Notes under the pieces: model-generated
Database searches by the model: none
What the model saw: only the letters and a program-made list of their open reading frames with translations
What the model was told of the DNA's origin: nothing
Shown here: in pieces, positions 1-8,868 of the stretch
Position numbering within the stretch: position 1 is the first letter of the stretch
Layout of the letters: every line of letters starts with the position of its first letter
Assembly: GCA_905207485.1 (NCBI GenBank)
Contig: CAJLLL010000003.1
Location: 16,415 to 80,414 of the forward strand
Source: an uncultured Phascolarctobacterium sp.
Lineage (GTDB): Bacteria > Bacillota > Negativicutes > Acidaminococcales > Acidaminococcaceae
Length of the DNA stretch: 64,000 bases
Direction of reading: 5' to 3'
Translations under genes and position numbers: made by a program

Positions 1-19
1 GAGAATAAGTAAAACAAAA

Positions 20-53
20 AACAGCACCGCTTTTTGGCGGTGCTGTTTTTTAT
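20..53. terminator. Intrinsic terminator
   Basis: A perfect stem (AACAGCACCG with CGGTGCTGTT) is followed by a T run on the plus strand and preceded by an A run, so it can act in both directions. It lies just past the stop codon of the minus-strand ppx gene. The same stem recurs at 35268-35296. Confidence 0.8.
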
Positions 54-1588
54 ATCTTCTCATTTTCTTCTATTAAACTGATATTCAGCGGCATGTCGAA
101 GGTTTTATAGAACCATTTAAGGTGTGTTTTAATTTGGTGCATTTCTATGGCAGGCACGCCTTCGGCGCGCAGCAGCAAATTGGCTCCGTTTTTGCCGGCA
201 GTTGCGCTTTCAATGTTCAGCAGGCTGCTTTGCGTATAATCGAGGCTTTCGGCCAATGCCAGTAAAAGCGCCAGTTTGTTAACAGTTTGCCAGTTGTTAT
301 CTGTCAGCATGCTTTTAAAAAGCTGGTCGCGGAAAAAGTAGCTTTTGGATACGCCGTTGTGCCAGCCTGCGATAGCGCTGGCAATAAGCTGTTCTTTGTG
401 TGTAAGCCCGAAAATTTTGGCGTTTTGTATCATATAAGCGCTGTGGCGGGCGTGGCTGTAAAAGTTAATGGTAATGCCAACATCGTGCAGCAGTGCCGCT
501 GTTTTTAAAAGGCGGCGGCAGCTTTTGCCAAGCCCATGCACAGGTTTCCAGCTGTCAAACATTTGCAGGGCAAGCTGGGTAACGTGCCTGCTGTGCGTTG
601 CATCAGGCGTGTAAAGGTTTAAAATATTTTCGGTGCTGCGTTCCAAAATATCTTCCGCTATCAGCGGGATGTTCTGTTCTTTGGAATAGTAATCGAAAAA
701 CAGCCCTTCGCGCAGGCCGCAGCCGGAGGTAATAAGCTGTTTGCTGCCTGTAACTTCAAACAGTGCGTTAATTATGGCGGAACCGGCAATGATGATATCA
801 GCACGCTCACTGCTTAAACCGGAGATTTTTTTGCGCTCATCAAGAGAGGTATTTTTTAAGCGGTTAAAAATGCCGCGGAATGCCTGTACCGTTAATTTAT
901 AATTATGGATTTTGGTAGTAGGGTATTTTGTTGCCCGCTGATGAATTTTGCCAATGGTACGCGCCGTGCCGCCTACGCCGATTAATGGCAGTTTTGGCTG
1001 TTTCAGCCAGGCGTATTCAGAAAAGCGGGTGCGTAAAAAGAAGGTCAGCTCATTATAGGTTGCCGGGTTAATGGTGTTGCGGGTATTGAACATGGCAGTG
1101 GTGTTGACTGCACCGATAGGCACGGAAACTGATTCGAGTATTTTGCGTTCATGAAAATAAATAAGTTCCGTACTGCCGCCGCCAAGGTCAAAGATGATGC
1201 CGCTGTGATAGGGCAGGGTGTTAATTACGCCAAGATAACTTATGTAGGCTTCCGTATTGCCGGTAATGATATGCAGGCTGATGCCGGTTTCCTGTTCAAC
1301 AAGGCGCGTCAGTTCTGCACCGTTGCCGGCATTGCGGATGGCTGCTGTTGCCACGGCAATGGTTCTGTCGGCGTGGTAAAGCCTGCACATGTGGGCAAAA
1401 CTTTTCATTGTTTCAATGGTATCGGCAAATGCCTGCGGTGTTAAGTTGCCTTTTTTGTCAATTTTCTGGCTTAAACGCAGGGCTTCTTTTTGGTTGTAAA
1501 CCATGTTGTAAGCGCCGTTTTTGTAAATATGCGTTATTACAAGGCGTGCTGAGTTGGAGCCGATATCTATAATTGCTATCCTCTGCAA
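50..1588 (-). CDS. ppx: Exopolyphosphatase / pppGpp phosphohydrolase (Ppx/GppA) with C-terminal HD domain
   Basis: Cytosolic enzyme expected to remove terminal phosphate from polyphosphate, possibly also from pppGpp. The 512-residue protein has the two hallmark nucleotide-binding loops of the ASKHA fold: DIGSNSARL at residues 8-16, and an FDLGGGSTE motif near residue 135. The C-terminal part (about 330-512) carries an HD signature (LLHDVG), as in long Ppx proteins. The start is TTG at 1588 because a GGGAGG ribosome-binding site sits about 8 bases before it; the ATG just upstream is out of frame. It is divergent from a second Ppx-like gene and the polyphosphate kinase gene, which supports a role in polyphosphate turnover. 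PolyP versus pppGpp preference cannot be told from sequence. Confidence 0.9.
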   Translation of the reverse strand: MQRIAIIDIGSNSARLVITHIYKNGAYNMVYNQKEALRLSQKIDKKGNLTPQAFADTIETMKSFAHMCRLYHADRTIAVATAAIRNAGNGAELTRLVEQETGISLHIITGNTEAYISYLGVINTLPYHSGIIFDLGGGSTELIYFHERKILESVSVPIGAVNTTAMFNTRNTINPATYNELTFFLRTRFSEYAWLKQPKLPLIGVGGTARTIGKIHQRATKYPTTKIHNYKLTVQAFRGIFNRLKNTSLDERKKISGLSSERADIIIAGSAIINALFEVTGSKQLITSGCGLREGLFFDYYSKEQNIPLIAEDILERSTENILNLYTPDATHSRHVTQLALQMFDSWKPVHGLGKSCRRLLKTAALLHDVGITINFYSHARHSAYMIQNAKIFGLTHKEQLIASAIAGWHNGVSKSYFFRDQLFKSMLTDNNWQTVNKLALLLALAESLDYTQSSLLNIESATAGKNGANLLLRAEGVPAIEMHQIKTHLKWFYKTFDMPLNISLIEENEKI

Positions 1589-1743
1589 AATGCATTCCTC
1601 CCGCAGATTTATTGTTTAAGTTTCCTCCGTAAAAATTGCATAATTTATATATTTTACGGCAAAAGTAAAAAATCCTGCCCGGAGCGTCAAAAAATGTTAA
1701 ATGCGTACTAAAGTATAGTAAAAACTTTATAAAGGGCAAGGAT

Positions 1744-1774
1744 TTGACACGTTGATGTCGAAGTATTACATAAT
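1744..1774 (+). promoter_or_regulatory. Candidate promoter of the ppx2-ppk operon with internal dyad
   Basis: TTGACA (1744-1749) is followed after 19 bp by CATAAT (1769-1774). A dyad GACA-N6-TGTC overlaps the -35 and the spacer. The long spacer plus dyad suggests an activator or repressor site, but the dyad differs from the CTTGGAG-type sites found later in the window. Confidence 0.45.
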
Positions 1775-1793
1775 GCTTTAATGAGGTGGTTTT

Positions 1794-3347
1794 GTGAGAA
1801 AAAAACAATATAAAATTTTTGCTGCCATTCATCTTGGTTCCGAGATGATAAGCATGCAAATCGTGCAATACCGTAATTTGAACAACATGAAAATTTTAGA
1901 GGAGTGCAACCGCCGCGTACGCCTGGGCGAGGAGACTTTTAAAAATAAAATTATCCCGTTCAGCATGGTAAACGAAATCTGCGAACTGCTTGTAGGCTTT
2001 AAACGCCTGATGACGGAGTACGAGGTTGATGAGTACAGCATACAGGCTACGACTGCGGTGCGCGAAGCGCTGAACCGTGTATTTCTGATTGACCAGATTT
2101 ATATCCGCACGGGCCTTAAGGTAAGCGTTATTGATTTGCCGGAAGAAATTTATACCAAGTATGAATCTATCCGGCGCACAATGAAGCTTGACGGACTTAC
2201 CGGATCCCGAGAAAGCATGCTGATGATGGATATTTCATCCGGCGGTTTGGGTATTACCTTTGTTAAGGATAATGTAATCCAATATCAGCAGAACTTAAAC
2301 ATCGGCGTTATCCGCGTTAAGGAAAGTTTTAACCGCAATCAGCGCAGTTCCCTTAAATTCAATCAGGCACTGGCAGAGTATCTGTCAAGCACAATGGGCG
2401 CCGTAAGGGATGCCTTAAAAAATGAGCAGGTGCATTATCTGGTGCTGTCCGGTGCTGAATCCGAACTGCTTTTGCAGATGATGGGCATTGAGTTTAAGAC
2501 CGGTGTTATCCGTATAAAAACGGAACAGTTTATGCAGCTTTTTAAAACCGTGCATGAACTGAATCTGCCGCAGATTATTAAAGTGTTTAAAATTAATGAG
2601 GATGCAGCGGGGCTTGTTGTGCCGACCATTTTATTGTACGAGCAGCTTTTGGCGCTTGTGCCGGTACAGGAAATTATCCTTACGGATGACCGCTTTATAG
2701 ACGGCATCTGCCTGCTGCATATTGGCCCTAAAACCAATAAGGATTATGCCGCAGAGCTTGAACAGGAGCAGTTAAGCCTTCTGCACAGCATCGGCAGGCG
2801 CTATCATTACGATGAAGCACATTCCCGCCAGGTTGAAAAACTGGCTGTGGCAATGTTTGATAAACTCGGCAAGCACCATGGGCTTGACAGCCATAGCCGC
2901 ATACTTTTGCAGGCAACGGCGCTGCTGCATGATATCGGCAAATATGTTTCTCTGCGCAGCCATTCGCTGTACAGCTATAAACTGATAATGTCAAGCGATA
3001 TTCTCGGCTTCAGCGAAATGGACAAAAAAATTGTGGCACTGGCAAGTTATTACCATGCACACAGGCTGTTCAGCGGCAACATTCATGCCGATGTTGAAAA
3101 AATGTCGCCGGAGGTTATGGCTTTAGTGGCTAAAATTGCTGCGCTGGTGCGTTTGGCAGATGCTATGGACCGCAGCTATAAACAGAAAATTAAAAGCTGC
3201 CGCGTAAGTGTTAAAAACGCGGTTATGAAGGTAGACGCGGTAACACGCGAAGATTTGACGATAGAAGAATGGACGTTTGCTTCCAAGGCTTCGTTCTTTG
3301 AAGAAGTTTACGGATTACAGGCAGTTTTGGAACGGGTGGACAGATAA
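1794..3347 (+). CDS. Ppx/GppA-like protein with degenerate phosphate loops and HD domain
   Basis: 517 residues with the same overall layout as the Ppx gene upstream: an N-terminal ASKHA-type region and a C-terminal HD domain (LLHDIGKY near residue 382). The nucleotide/phosphate loops are altered. The first reads AIHLGSEMIS instead of DIGSNS-R, and the second DISSGGLGIT instead of D-GGGS-E, so classical exopolyphosphatase activity is doubtful. The GTG start at 1794 follows AGGTGG. Its stop codon directly abuts the ATG of ppk, so the two are translationally coupled. It may bind polyphosphate or a nucleotide, or act through the HD domain; this is inference. The family assignment is solid, the activity is not. 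Confidence 0.8.
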   Translation: MRKKQYKIFAAIHLGSEMISMQIVQYRNLNNMKILEECNRRVRLGEETFKNKIIPFSMVNEICELLVGFKRLMTEYEVDEYSIQATTAVREALNRVFLIDQIYIRTGLKVSVIDLPEEIYTKYESIRRTMKLDGLTGSRESMLMMDISSGGLGITFVKDNVIQYQQNLNIGVIRVKESFNRNQRSSLKFNQALAEYLSSTMGAVRDALKNEQVHYLVLSGAESELLLQMMGIEFKTGVIRIKTEQFMQLFKTVHELNLPQIIKVFKINEDAAGLVVPTILLYEQLLALVPVQEIILTDDRFIDGICLLHIGPKTNKDYAAELEQEQLSLLHSIGRRYHYDEAHSRQVEKLAVAMFDKLGKHHGLDSHSRILLQATALLHDIGKYVSLRSHSLYSYKLIMSSDILGFSEMDKKIVALASYYHAHRLFSGNIHADVEKMSPEVMALVAKIAALVRLADAMDRSYKQKIKSCRVSVKNAVMKVDAVTREDLTIEEWTFASKASFFEEVYGLQAVLERVDR

Positions 3348-5462
3348 ATGGAAAAAAACAAATTAAACCTCAATAAACCTGAATATTTTTTTAACCGTGA
3401 ATTGAGCTGGCTTAAATTTAACCTGCGCGTACTGCGCGAAGCAGGCGTTAAAACCACGCCGCTGCTGGAACGCTTGAAATTTGTGGCTATTACCGCCTCT
3501 AATCTTGATGAATTTTTTATGGTGCGCGTTGCCGGTTTGTGGGACCAGTTTGAAAACGGTATTAACAAACGTGATGCTACCGGAATGACGGTGAAGCAGC
3601 AGCTTGAAGAAATCAGTAAGGCTGCGCATGACCAGATGAAACTTTTAAATAAGTACCTGCTGTCGCTGGTTAAGGAACTGCGTGGGGCAGGGCTGTATAT
3701 CTGCCGCGTAAGCGAACTTAGCGAGGGCGGACGCCGCTGGCTGGAAGGTTATTACCAGGAAGAAATTTTCCCGGTATTGACGCCGATGGCTGTTGACGCT
3801 TCACGTCCTTTCCCGTTTTTGGCAAATAAAACTTTAAACCTGGCGGTTGAACTTACCAACCAGGAAGGCGAAGACAGCATGGGCATTGTACAGGTGCCTT
3901 CCGTACTGCCGCGCTTAATTGAAGTTCCCGGCGAAGCAAAACGCAGCTTTGTATTTTTAGAGGACGTTATTAACGAGCACTGCGCTGATTTGTACAGCGG
4001 CTGCAAAATTCTGGACGTTGTGCCGTTCCGTATTACTCGCGATGCCGATTTGGAATTTGATGAAGACGATATAGACAACCTGCTGAAAGAAGTGGAAAAA
4101 TCCCTGCGCAAACGTACGCGCGGCGCTTCTGTAAGGCTTGAAATTTACAACAAGGCAAACAGCCGCATACGCAAATTTCTGTACGATAATCTGGACATTA
4201 CAGAACAGGAAGTTTATGAAATCAATGGGCCTCTTGATGCTACCTGCTTCTTTAAGTTTGCTTCACTGCCCGGTATGTGGCCTTGGCTGTATGAGCCATT
4301 TGTACCACAGCGCCCGCTGGAATTGCCGGATGACAGCGATATTTTTAAAGTTCTGCGTGAACGCGATGTGCTGCTGCACCATCCGTATGAAAGTTTTGAC
4401 CCGGTTGTTAAATTTGTCAGCGATGCTGCCAATGACCCTAACGTATTGGCCATTAAACAAACGCTGTACCGCGTAAGCGGCAACTCTCCGATAGTTGCTG
4501 CTCTGGCGCGCGCTGCTGAAAACGGTAAGCAGGTTACGGTACTGGTGGAATTAAAAGCACGCTTTGACGAAGAAAATAACATTATTTGGGCGCGCCGCCT
4601 TGAAGAAGCAGGTTGCCATGTAATTTACGGATTAATGGGCCTGAAAACCCACGCCAAAATTATTTTGGTAGTCCGCAAAGAAGCTGACGGCATCAAGCGT
4701 TATGTGCATCTTGGCACAGGCAACTATAACGATAATACCGCAAAACTTTATACCGATATGGGCCTGATGACAGCCAATGACCAGTTCGGCAGCGATGCAT
4801 CGGCATTCTTCAACGTATTGTCCGGTTATTCGGACCCGCCGGTGTGGAATAAACTTGTAATGGCGCCTTTAGGGCTGCGCAAAAAGATTTACGAACTGAT
4901 TGACAATGAAATTGCCATTGTTAAAAAAGGCGGCAGCGGGCATATTATTGCTAAAATGAACTCGCTGATTGATTATCCTGTTATAGAAAAATTGTATGAG
5001 GCTTCTGTAGCAGGCGTAAAAATCGACCTTATTATCCGCGGTATCTGCGGTTTGCGTGCAGGCATGGACGGAATAAGCGACAATATTACAGTCCGTAGCA
5101 TTGTAGGCAGGCAGCTTGAACACAGCCGCATTTTCTGGTTCCAGGGCGGCGGCAAAGAGCAGCTTTTCCTTTCCAGTGCCGACTGGATGCCGCGTAACCT
5201 TAACGACCGTGTTGAGCTGTTCTTCCCGGTAGAAACGCCGGCGCATATTGAACGCATTAAAAAAGTGCTTGATTTGTATCTTCACGATAATGTTGGCGCA
5301 CATATGATGCAGTCTAACGGTACATACCGCCGCGTAACCAACCGGATGGAACCGGCAGGCGCGCAAAGCACGCTGTACGAATGGGCGCTTTTGGCAGCTA
5401 CGGCAGATAAAATTCCTATGCAGGACCGCCTGCGCCCGATGTATGACCGCGATAAGGCCTGA
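3348..5462 (+). CDS. ppk: Polyphosphate kinase 1
   Basis: Reversible synthesis of polyphosphate from ATP. The 704-residue length fits Ppk1 (about 690). The N-terminal region (YFNRELSWL near residue 13) is typical. The catalytic region contains RYVHLGTGNYN, whose histidine corresponds to the autophosphorylated residue of the family, LKTHAKI, and LEHSRIFWF with a second conserved histidine in the C-terminal phospholipase-D-like half. It starts immediately after the stop of the Ppx-like gene and is followed by a VirK/YbjX-like gene 61 bp on, so a ppx2-ppk operon is likely. Nothing unusual was seen in the catalytic motifs. Confidence 0.97.
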   Translation: MEKNKLNLNKPEYFFNRELSWLKFNLRVLREAGVKTTPLLERLKFVAITASNLDEFFMVRVAGLWDQFENGINKRDATGMTVKQQLEEISKAAHDQMKLLNKYLLSLVKELRGAGLYICRVSELSEGGRRWLEGYYQEEIFPVLTPMAVDASRPFPFLANKTLNLAVELTNQEGEDSMGIVQVPSVLPRLIEVPGEAKRSFVFLEDVINEHCADLYSGCKILDVVPFRITRDADLEFDEDDIDNLLKEVEKSLRKRTRGASVRLEIYNKANSRIRKFLYDNLDITEQEVYEINGPLDATCFFKFASLPGMWPWLYEPFVPQRPLELPDDSDIFKVLRERDVLLHHPYESFDPVVKFVSDAANDPNVLAIKQTLYRVSGNSPIVAALARAAENGKQVTVLVELKARFDEENNIIWARRLEEAGCHVIYGLMGLKTHAKIILVVRKEADGIKRYVHLGTGNYNDNTAKLYTDMGLMTANDQFGSDASAFFNVLSGYSDPPVWNKLVMAPLGLRKKIYELIDNEIAIVKKGGSGHIIAKMNSLIDYPVIEKLYEASVAGVKIDLIIRGICGLRAGMDGISDNITVRSIVGRQLEHSRIFWFQGGGKEQLFLSSADWMPRNLNDRVELFFPVETPAHIERIKKVLDLYLHDNVGAHMMQSNGTYRRVTNRMEPAGAQSTLYEWALLAATADKIPMQDRLRPMYDRDKA

Positions 5463-5523
5463 TACTGGCAGTGCAGCCTGCAATATGTTATAATGTTACA
5501 TATCAAACAATTGCGAGGCTGAC

Positions 5524-6432
5524 ATGGATACGGAAATTTTAAGTCATATCGGGCATAGCCTGTATAAAACCGAAATATTAAAAGAATGGAAACGCTACGT
5601 TGTTTTCCGTACGCGCTGCATGCTGCACAGTGCGGAAATCAGCGGACTGTTGGATTTTTTTGCGGCAACGCCTTTAAGGCGCGATATGCTGCACCATACC
5701 ACAAGTTTTGTAGAGCAGGCAACACGCCAGTTCTTTTATAAAAATTCCAATTATGCCGGGCGCATTGCACTGATTAAGGCGCATGTGGAATTTTTGGAAA
5801 GCAAAATGACGGAAGAAGCCCTGCGCAAACTGTATGCTAAGGGAGAAATGCTGCGCCTGTGGGAGGACAGCTATGATGAAAAGCCGTTGACATTGGAACT
5901 GTGGTTTCATGCAGGACAGCGCAAAGAAGGCTGCCTTTCGCTGGTGCTGTTGTGGGATAAAGAAGCGCTGTACCAGATTATGTTCTGGCTGGCACCGGAT
6001 AAAGAAGGCAAACCTGCGCTGTGGATTGGTGCTTTGCAGGGTACTCCCAACGGGTCGGAAGTTATCAAAGGCTTAACAAAGGCGTTTTTCGGCTACCGTA
6101 CTAAAAACCTTATTTTTTACGGCATCCGCAATGTTGCGGAAGTACTTGGCTGCGAACGCATTTATGCTGTCAGCAACGAAGGCTATTATGCCATGAATCA
6201 TGTCCGCATGGACAGAAAGCTAAAAACTTCGCTGGATGCTTTCTGGCAGGAATGTGAAGGACAGCCTGTTGCTGATGACAAACGCTTTTACGAAATACCC
6301 ATTCCGGAATACCGTAAATCAATGGAGGAACTTAAACCTTCCAAACGTGCACAGCACAGAAGGCGCTTTGCTAAAATGGACGAAATGAAAGAAGCCATTG
6401 CGGCAAACCTGAAAAATTACTTAAAAGCATAA
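5524..6432 (+). CDS. VirK/YbjX (DUF535) family protein
   Basis: 302 residues, no signal peptide or membrane segment. The sequence resembles the DUF535/VirK-YbjX family, with the central patch on imported genomic context (IGALQGTPNGSEVIKGLTKAFFG is the conserved region, near residues 160-185) and a C-terminal run of basic residues. Family members are linked in other bacteria to envelope stress or antimicrobial-peptide tolerance, but the molecular function is unknown. A TATAAT box at 5489-5494 suggests it can be transcribed apart from ppk. The start ATG follows GCGAGG. Family call from pattern memory only. Confidence 0.75.
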   Translation: MDTEILSHIGHSLYKTEILKEWKRYVVFRTRCMLHSAEISGLLDFFAATPLRRDMLHHTTSFVEQATRQFFYKNSNYAGRIALIKAHVEFLESKMTEEALRKLYAKGEMLRLWEDSYDEKPLTLELWFHAGQRKEGCLSLVLLWDKEALYQIMFWLAPDKEGKPALWIGALQGTPNGSEVIKGLTKAFFGYRTKNLIFYGIRNVAEVLGCERIYAVSNEGYYAMNHVRMDRKLKTSLDAFWQECEGQPVADDKRFYEIPIPEYRKSMEELKPSKRAQHRRRFAKMDEMKEAIAANLKNYLKA

Positions 6433-6439
6433 TAAAGTA

Positions 6440-6475
6440 ACCGGGCTTGTTTTAAAGCAGGCCCGGTTTTCAATT
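6440..6475 (+). terminator. Intrinsic terminator after the VirK/YbjX-like gene
   Basis: A GC-rich inverted repeat (CCGGGCTTG with CAGGCCCGG) is followed by a short T-rich stretch. It closes the ppk-side transcript. Confidence 0.75.
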
Positions 6476-6541
6476 AGTTTACTATTTTTTTATGTAACTT
6501 TGTGTTATAATGGTAATATATATTGACATGGAGGTACTAAA

Positions 6542-7528
6542 ATGAAACAAAAACTCCTTACCTTACTTTTAACTTTAACACTTACTGTTTCATCAACTTT
6601 TCCGGGTGTCGCCTTAGCCGCCAGCGGAGATGAAATTTCGGCAAGCGCGGCCATTGAAGCTGCTGAAGCGCCGAAAACAATGTCTGCAAGCGAAAAACTG
6701 GGCGTGCTGGAAGTAACTTTGTATGGCACGGAACAGGCAGGTGCACTGGTCAGCAGAACTGACAGCCTTGAAGACGATGTTTACGGCACTATTACCACTG
6801 ACCCGATTTTAAATAGAGTTGATAATTTGTACGATTATGTTAAAGGCTATCCCGGCAGCGGTGAAGCAAGCTTTTTAACTAAACTGAACGCAGTTGAATG
6901 GCAGTTTACGGAAAGCACTGCCAGCGGCCCTGCAAAAAGCCGCATTGAAGCACTGGAAACAATGCTTAACGGTGAAGTAAGCACCGGTTCTCTGGCAGGA
7001 CGTCTTGAAGCTTTGGCAAACCTGGCTTTCCAGGATGGCATTGTAGTTGTTGAAACCGTAACCCTGCCGAAAGACAGCGTTATTAAACTTGAATTTGCTG
7101 AAGACCTGAGCAGCAAAACCGCGCAGGCCGGCGATGTTGTAAAATACAAAGTTGCTGATAACGTATTTGTTAACGATGTGCTGGTACTGCCGAAAGGTGC
7201 TGAAGGCATCGGCAAAGTTACCAAAGTTGTAGGTCCGCGCATGTTCGGTCAGGATGCACGCATCGATGTTGATTTCGGTTATATTTACGCTATTGATAAT
7301 ACCCGCGTAAAAGTATTCCTCGGCGATATTGCCAAACAGGAAGCTAAAACCGTAGCAGGTGCAGCAGGTGCAGCTATCGGCGGCATGGTTGTACTTGGTC
7401 CTATCGGCGTAATTGGCGGTGCATTTGTAACCGGTAAATCTGTAAATATTCCGGCAGGCTCCATTACCTTTGTACAGGTTAAAGCCGATACCGATATTCA
7501 GGGTATGGTTTATCAGGGAACCAACTGA
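6542..7528 (+). CDS. Exported protein of unknown function with glycine-zipper segment
   Basis: 328 residues. Residues 1-27 form a Sec signal peptide ending in ALA. Residues 50-150 are helical and repetitive (LGVLEVTLYG, SRTDSLEDDVYG, NRVDNLYDYVKG). Residues about 170-325 form a probable beta-rich domain interrupted by a hydrophobic Gly/Ala-rich stretch (AGAAGAAIGGMVVLGPIG) that looks like a glycine zipper. I do not recognise a named enzyme. Its export and the zipper suggest an envelope-associated protein. A TATAAT at 6506-6511 and GGAGGT at 6530-6535 precede the ATG, and a terminator follows, so it is a single-gene unit. Confidence 0.75.
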   Translation: MKQKLLTLLLTLTLTVSSTFPGVALAASGDEISASAAIEAAEAPKTMSASEKLGVLEVTLYGTEQAGALVSRTDSLEDDVYGTITTDPILNRVDNLYDYVKGYPGSGEASFLTKLNAVEWQFTESTASGPAKSRIEALETMLNGEVSTGSLAGRLEALANLAFQDGIVVVETVTLPKDSVIKLEFAEDLSSKTAQAGDVVKYKVADNVFVNDVLVLPKGAEGIGKVTKVVGPRMFGQDARIDVDFGYIYAIDNTRVKVFLGDIAKQEAKTVAGAAGAAIGGMVVLGPIGVIGGAFVTGKSVNIPAGSITFVQVKADTDIQGMVYQGTN

Positions 7529-7562
7529 TTGCTGAACAACTGAAAACAGTAAATAAAAAATA

Positions 7563-7600
7563 AAACCCCGTTTATCTTACGATAAGCGGGGTTATTTTTA
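7563..7600 (+). terminator. Intrinsic terminator
   Basis: The stem AACCCCG...CGGGGTT with an adjoining TTTATC/GATAAG extension is followed by TATTTTTAT. It sits between the exported-protein gene and the convergent dehydratase-like gene. Confidence 0.8.
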
Positions 7601-7608
7601 TGCGATTA

Positions 7609-8844
7609 TTATTCAGCCGTTGCCAGCATCAGTTTAATGCGGTTTTCCTGATTAACTTTGGAGGCGCTGGAGTCATAGTCAATCGGCAGGATATTGGCGT
7701 TTTCCGCGATTTCTTTAATTTTGTTAAGCATGCCGCGTCCTGCAATATGGTTTGGCAGGCAGCCGAACGGCTGGGCGCAAATGATATTGTTATAGCCGCT
7801 TTTGGCAAGTTCCAGCATTTCTGCTGTAAGCAGCCAGCCTTCACCCATGTTGTTGCCGTAGCCGATAACATTTTTAACCAGAGCTTTGGTCTCTTCGTAA
7901 GAAGCAGGCGGTTTAAAAGGCTGGGTATCAAGGGCATGCAGCATAATTTTTTCAAGGCGTTTTAAATAAGCCATTGCCATTTTGGAAATGCCGTATTTAA
8001 AAAATTTGCCGCCGTATAATTTGTAATCCGTAAGATAAGTATCAGCGCAATACATAATAAAGTTCAACATGCCGGGCAGCATATATTCGCAGTTCTGTTT
8101 CTGCAAAAACTGCTCTAAATTATTGTTACCCAAACCGGCATATTTAATATAAATTTCGCCTACAATACCAACTTTAATTTTTTCTTCTGCTTTTTGCGGC
8201 AGAGCGGCAAAATCTTCGGCCAAAGCTTTGGAGAGTTGTTTCATGGTGCTTGTAGCCTGCGCCTTGCCTTCAATAAAAGCAGTTTCCAGTTTATGCAGCC
8301 ATTTGGTTGCCAGTTCGTCAACTGCGCCTTTAATGGTTTCATAAGGACGGGTTTTGTTGGCGAGATACATCAGCGTATCGCCGTAAATAACGGCTGCCAT
8401 TAGCTTGCGTACCATAGAAAGGTTCATATCAAAGCCCGGTTGTTCGTTCATGCCGTTAACGTTAAGGCTGATGATGGGAATGTTGCCAAAACCTGCTTTT
8501 TCCATGCCTTTGCGCAAAAGATAAATATAGTTGGATGCGCGGCAGCCGCCGCCTGTCTGGGAGAGAATAACAGCAGTTTTGCTGAGGTCGTATTTGCCGC
8601 TTTCCAAAGCGTTAATAATTTGCCCGATAACAAGCAGTGCCGGGTAACAAATATCACTATTAACATATTTTAAACCGGTTTCCACAACGTCGCGTCCGGT
8701 ATTCTGCAAAATTTCAGCCTTGTAGCCGCAGCTTTGCAGTGCCGAGCGCAGCAGCGCGAAATGAAAAGGCAGCATACCGGGAACGAGAATGGTATGTGTA
8801 GCTTTCATATCTTTAGTAAAAACCGGCAAAGCGTTTTCTGACAT
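7609..8844 (-). CDS. 2-hydroxyacyl-CoA dehydratase-type protein, C-terminal module partner of the activase
   Basis: 411 residues with the Cys-containing segments typical of the 2-hydroxyglutaryl-CoA dehydratase superfamily (SDICYPALLVIGQ, QTGGGCRASNY), expected to bind a [4Fe-4S] cluster. From memory, clostridial homologues carry this region as the C-terminal third of one long activase-dehydratase polypeptide; here it is a separate gene 24 bp downstream of the 972-residue part. The start ATG at 8844 has a GGAGC site upstream. The substrate is unknown: many members of this group lack any proven CoA-linked reaction. Co-transcription with the activase gene is near certain from spacing. Confidence 0.8.
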   Translation of the reverse strand: MSENALPVFTKDMKATHTILVPGMLPFHFALLRSALQSCGYKAEILQNTGRDVVETGLKYVNSDICYPALLVIGQIINALESGKYDLSKTAVILSQTGGGCRASNYIYLLRKGMEKAGFGNIPIISLNVNGMNEQPGFDMNLSMVRKLMAAVIYGDTLMYLANKTRPYETIKGAVDELATKWLHKLETAFIEGKAQATSTMKQLSKALAEDFAALPQKAEEKIKVGIVGEIYIKYAGLGNNNLEQFLQKQNCEYMLPGMLNFIMYCADTYLTDYKLYGGKFFKYGISKMAMAYLKRLEKIMLHALDTQPFKPPASYEETKALVKNVIGYGNNMGEGWLLTAEMLELAKSGYNNIICAQPFGCLPNHIAGRGMLNKIKEIAENANILPIDYDSSASKVNQENRIKLMLATAE

Positions 8845-8868
8845 AAAAATTGCTCCTTCTAAAATATT

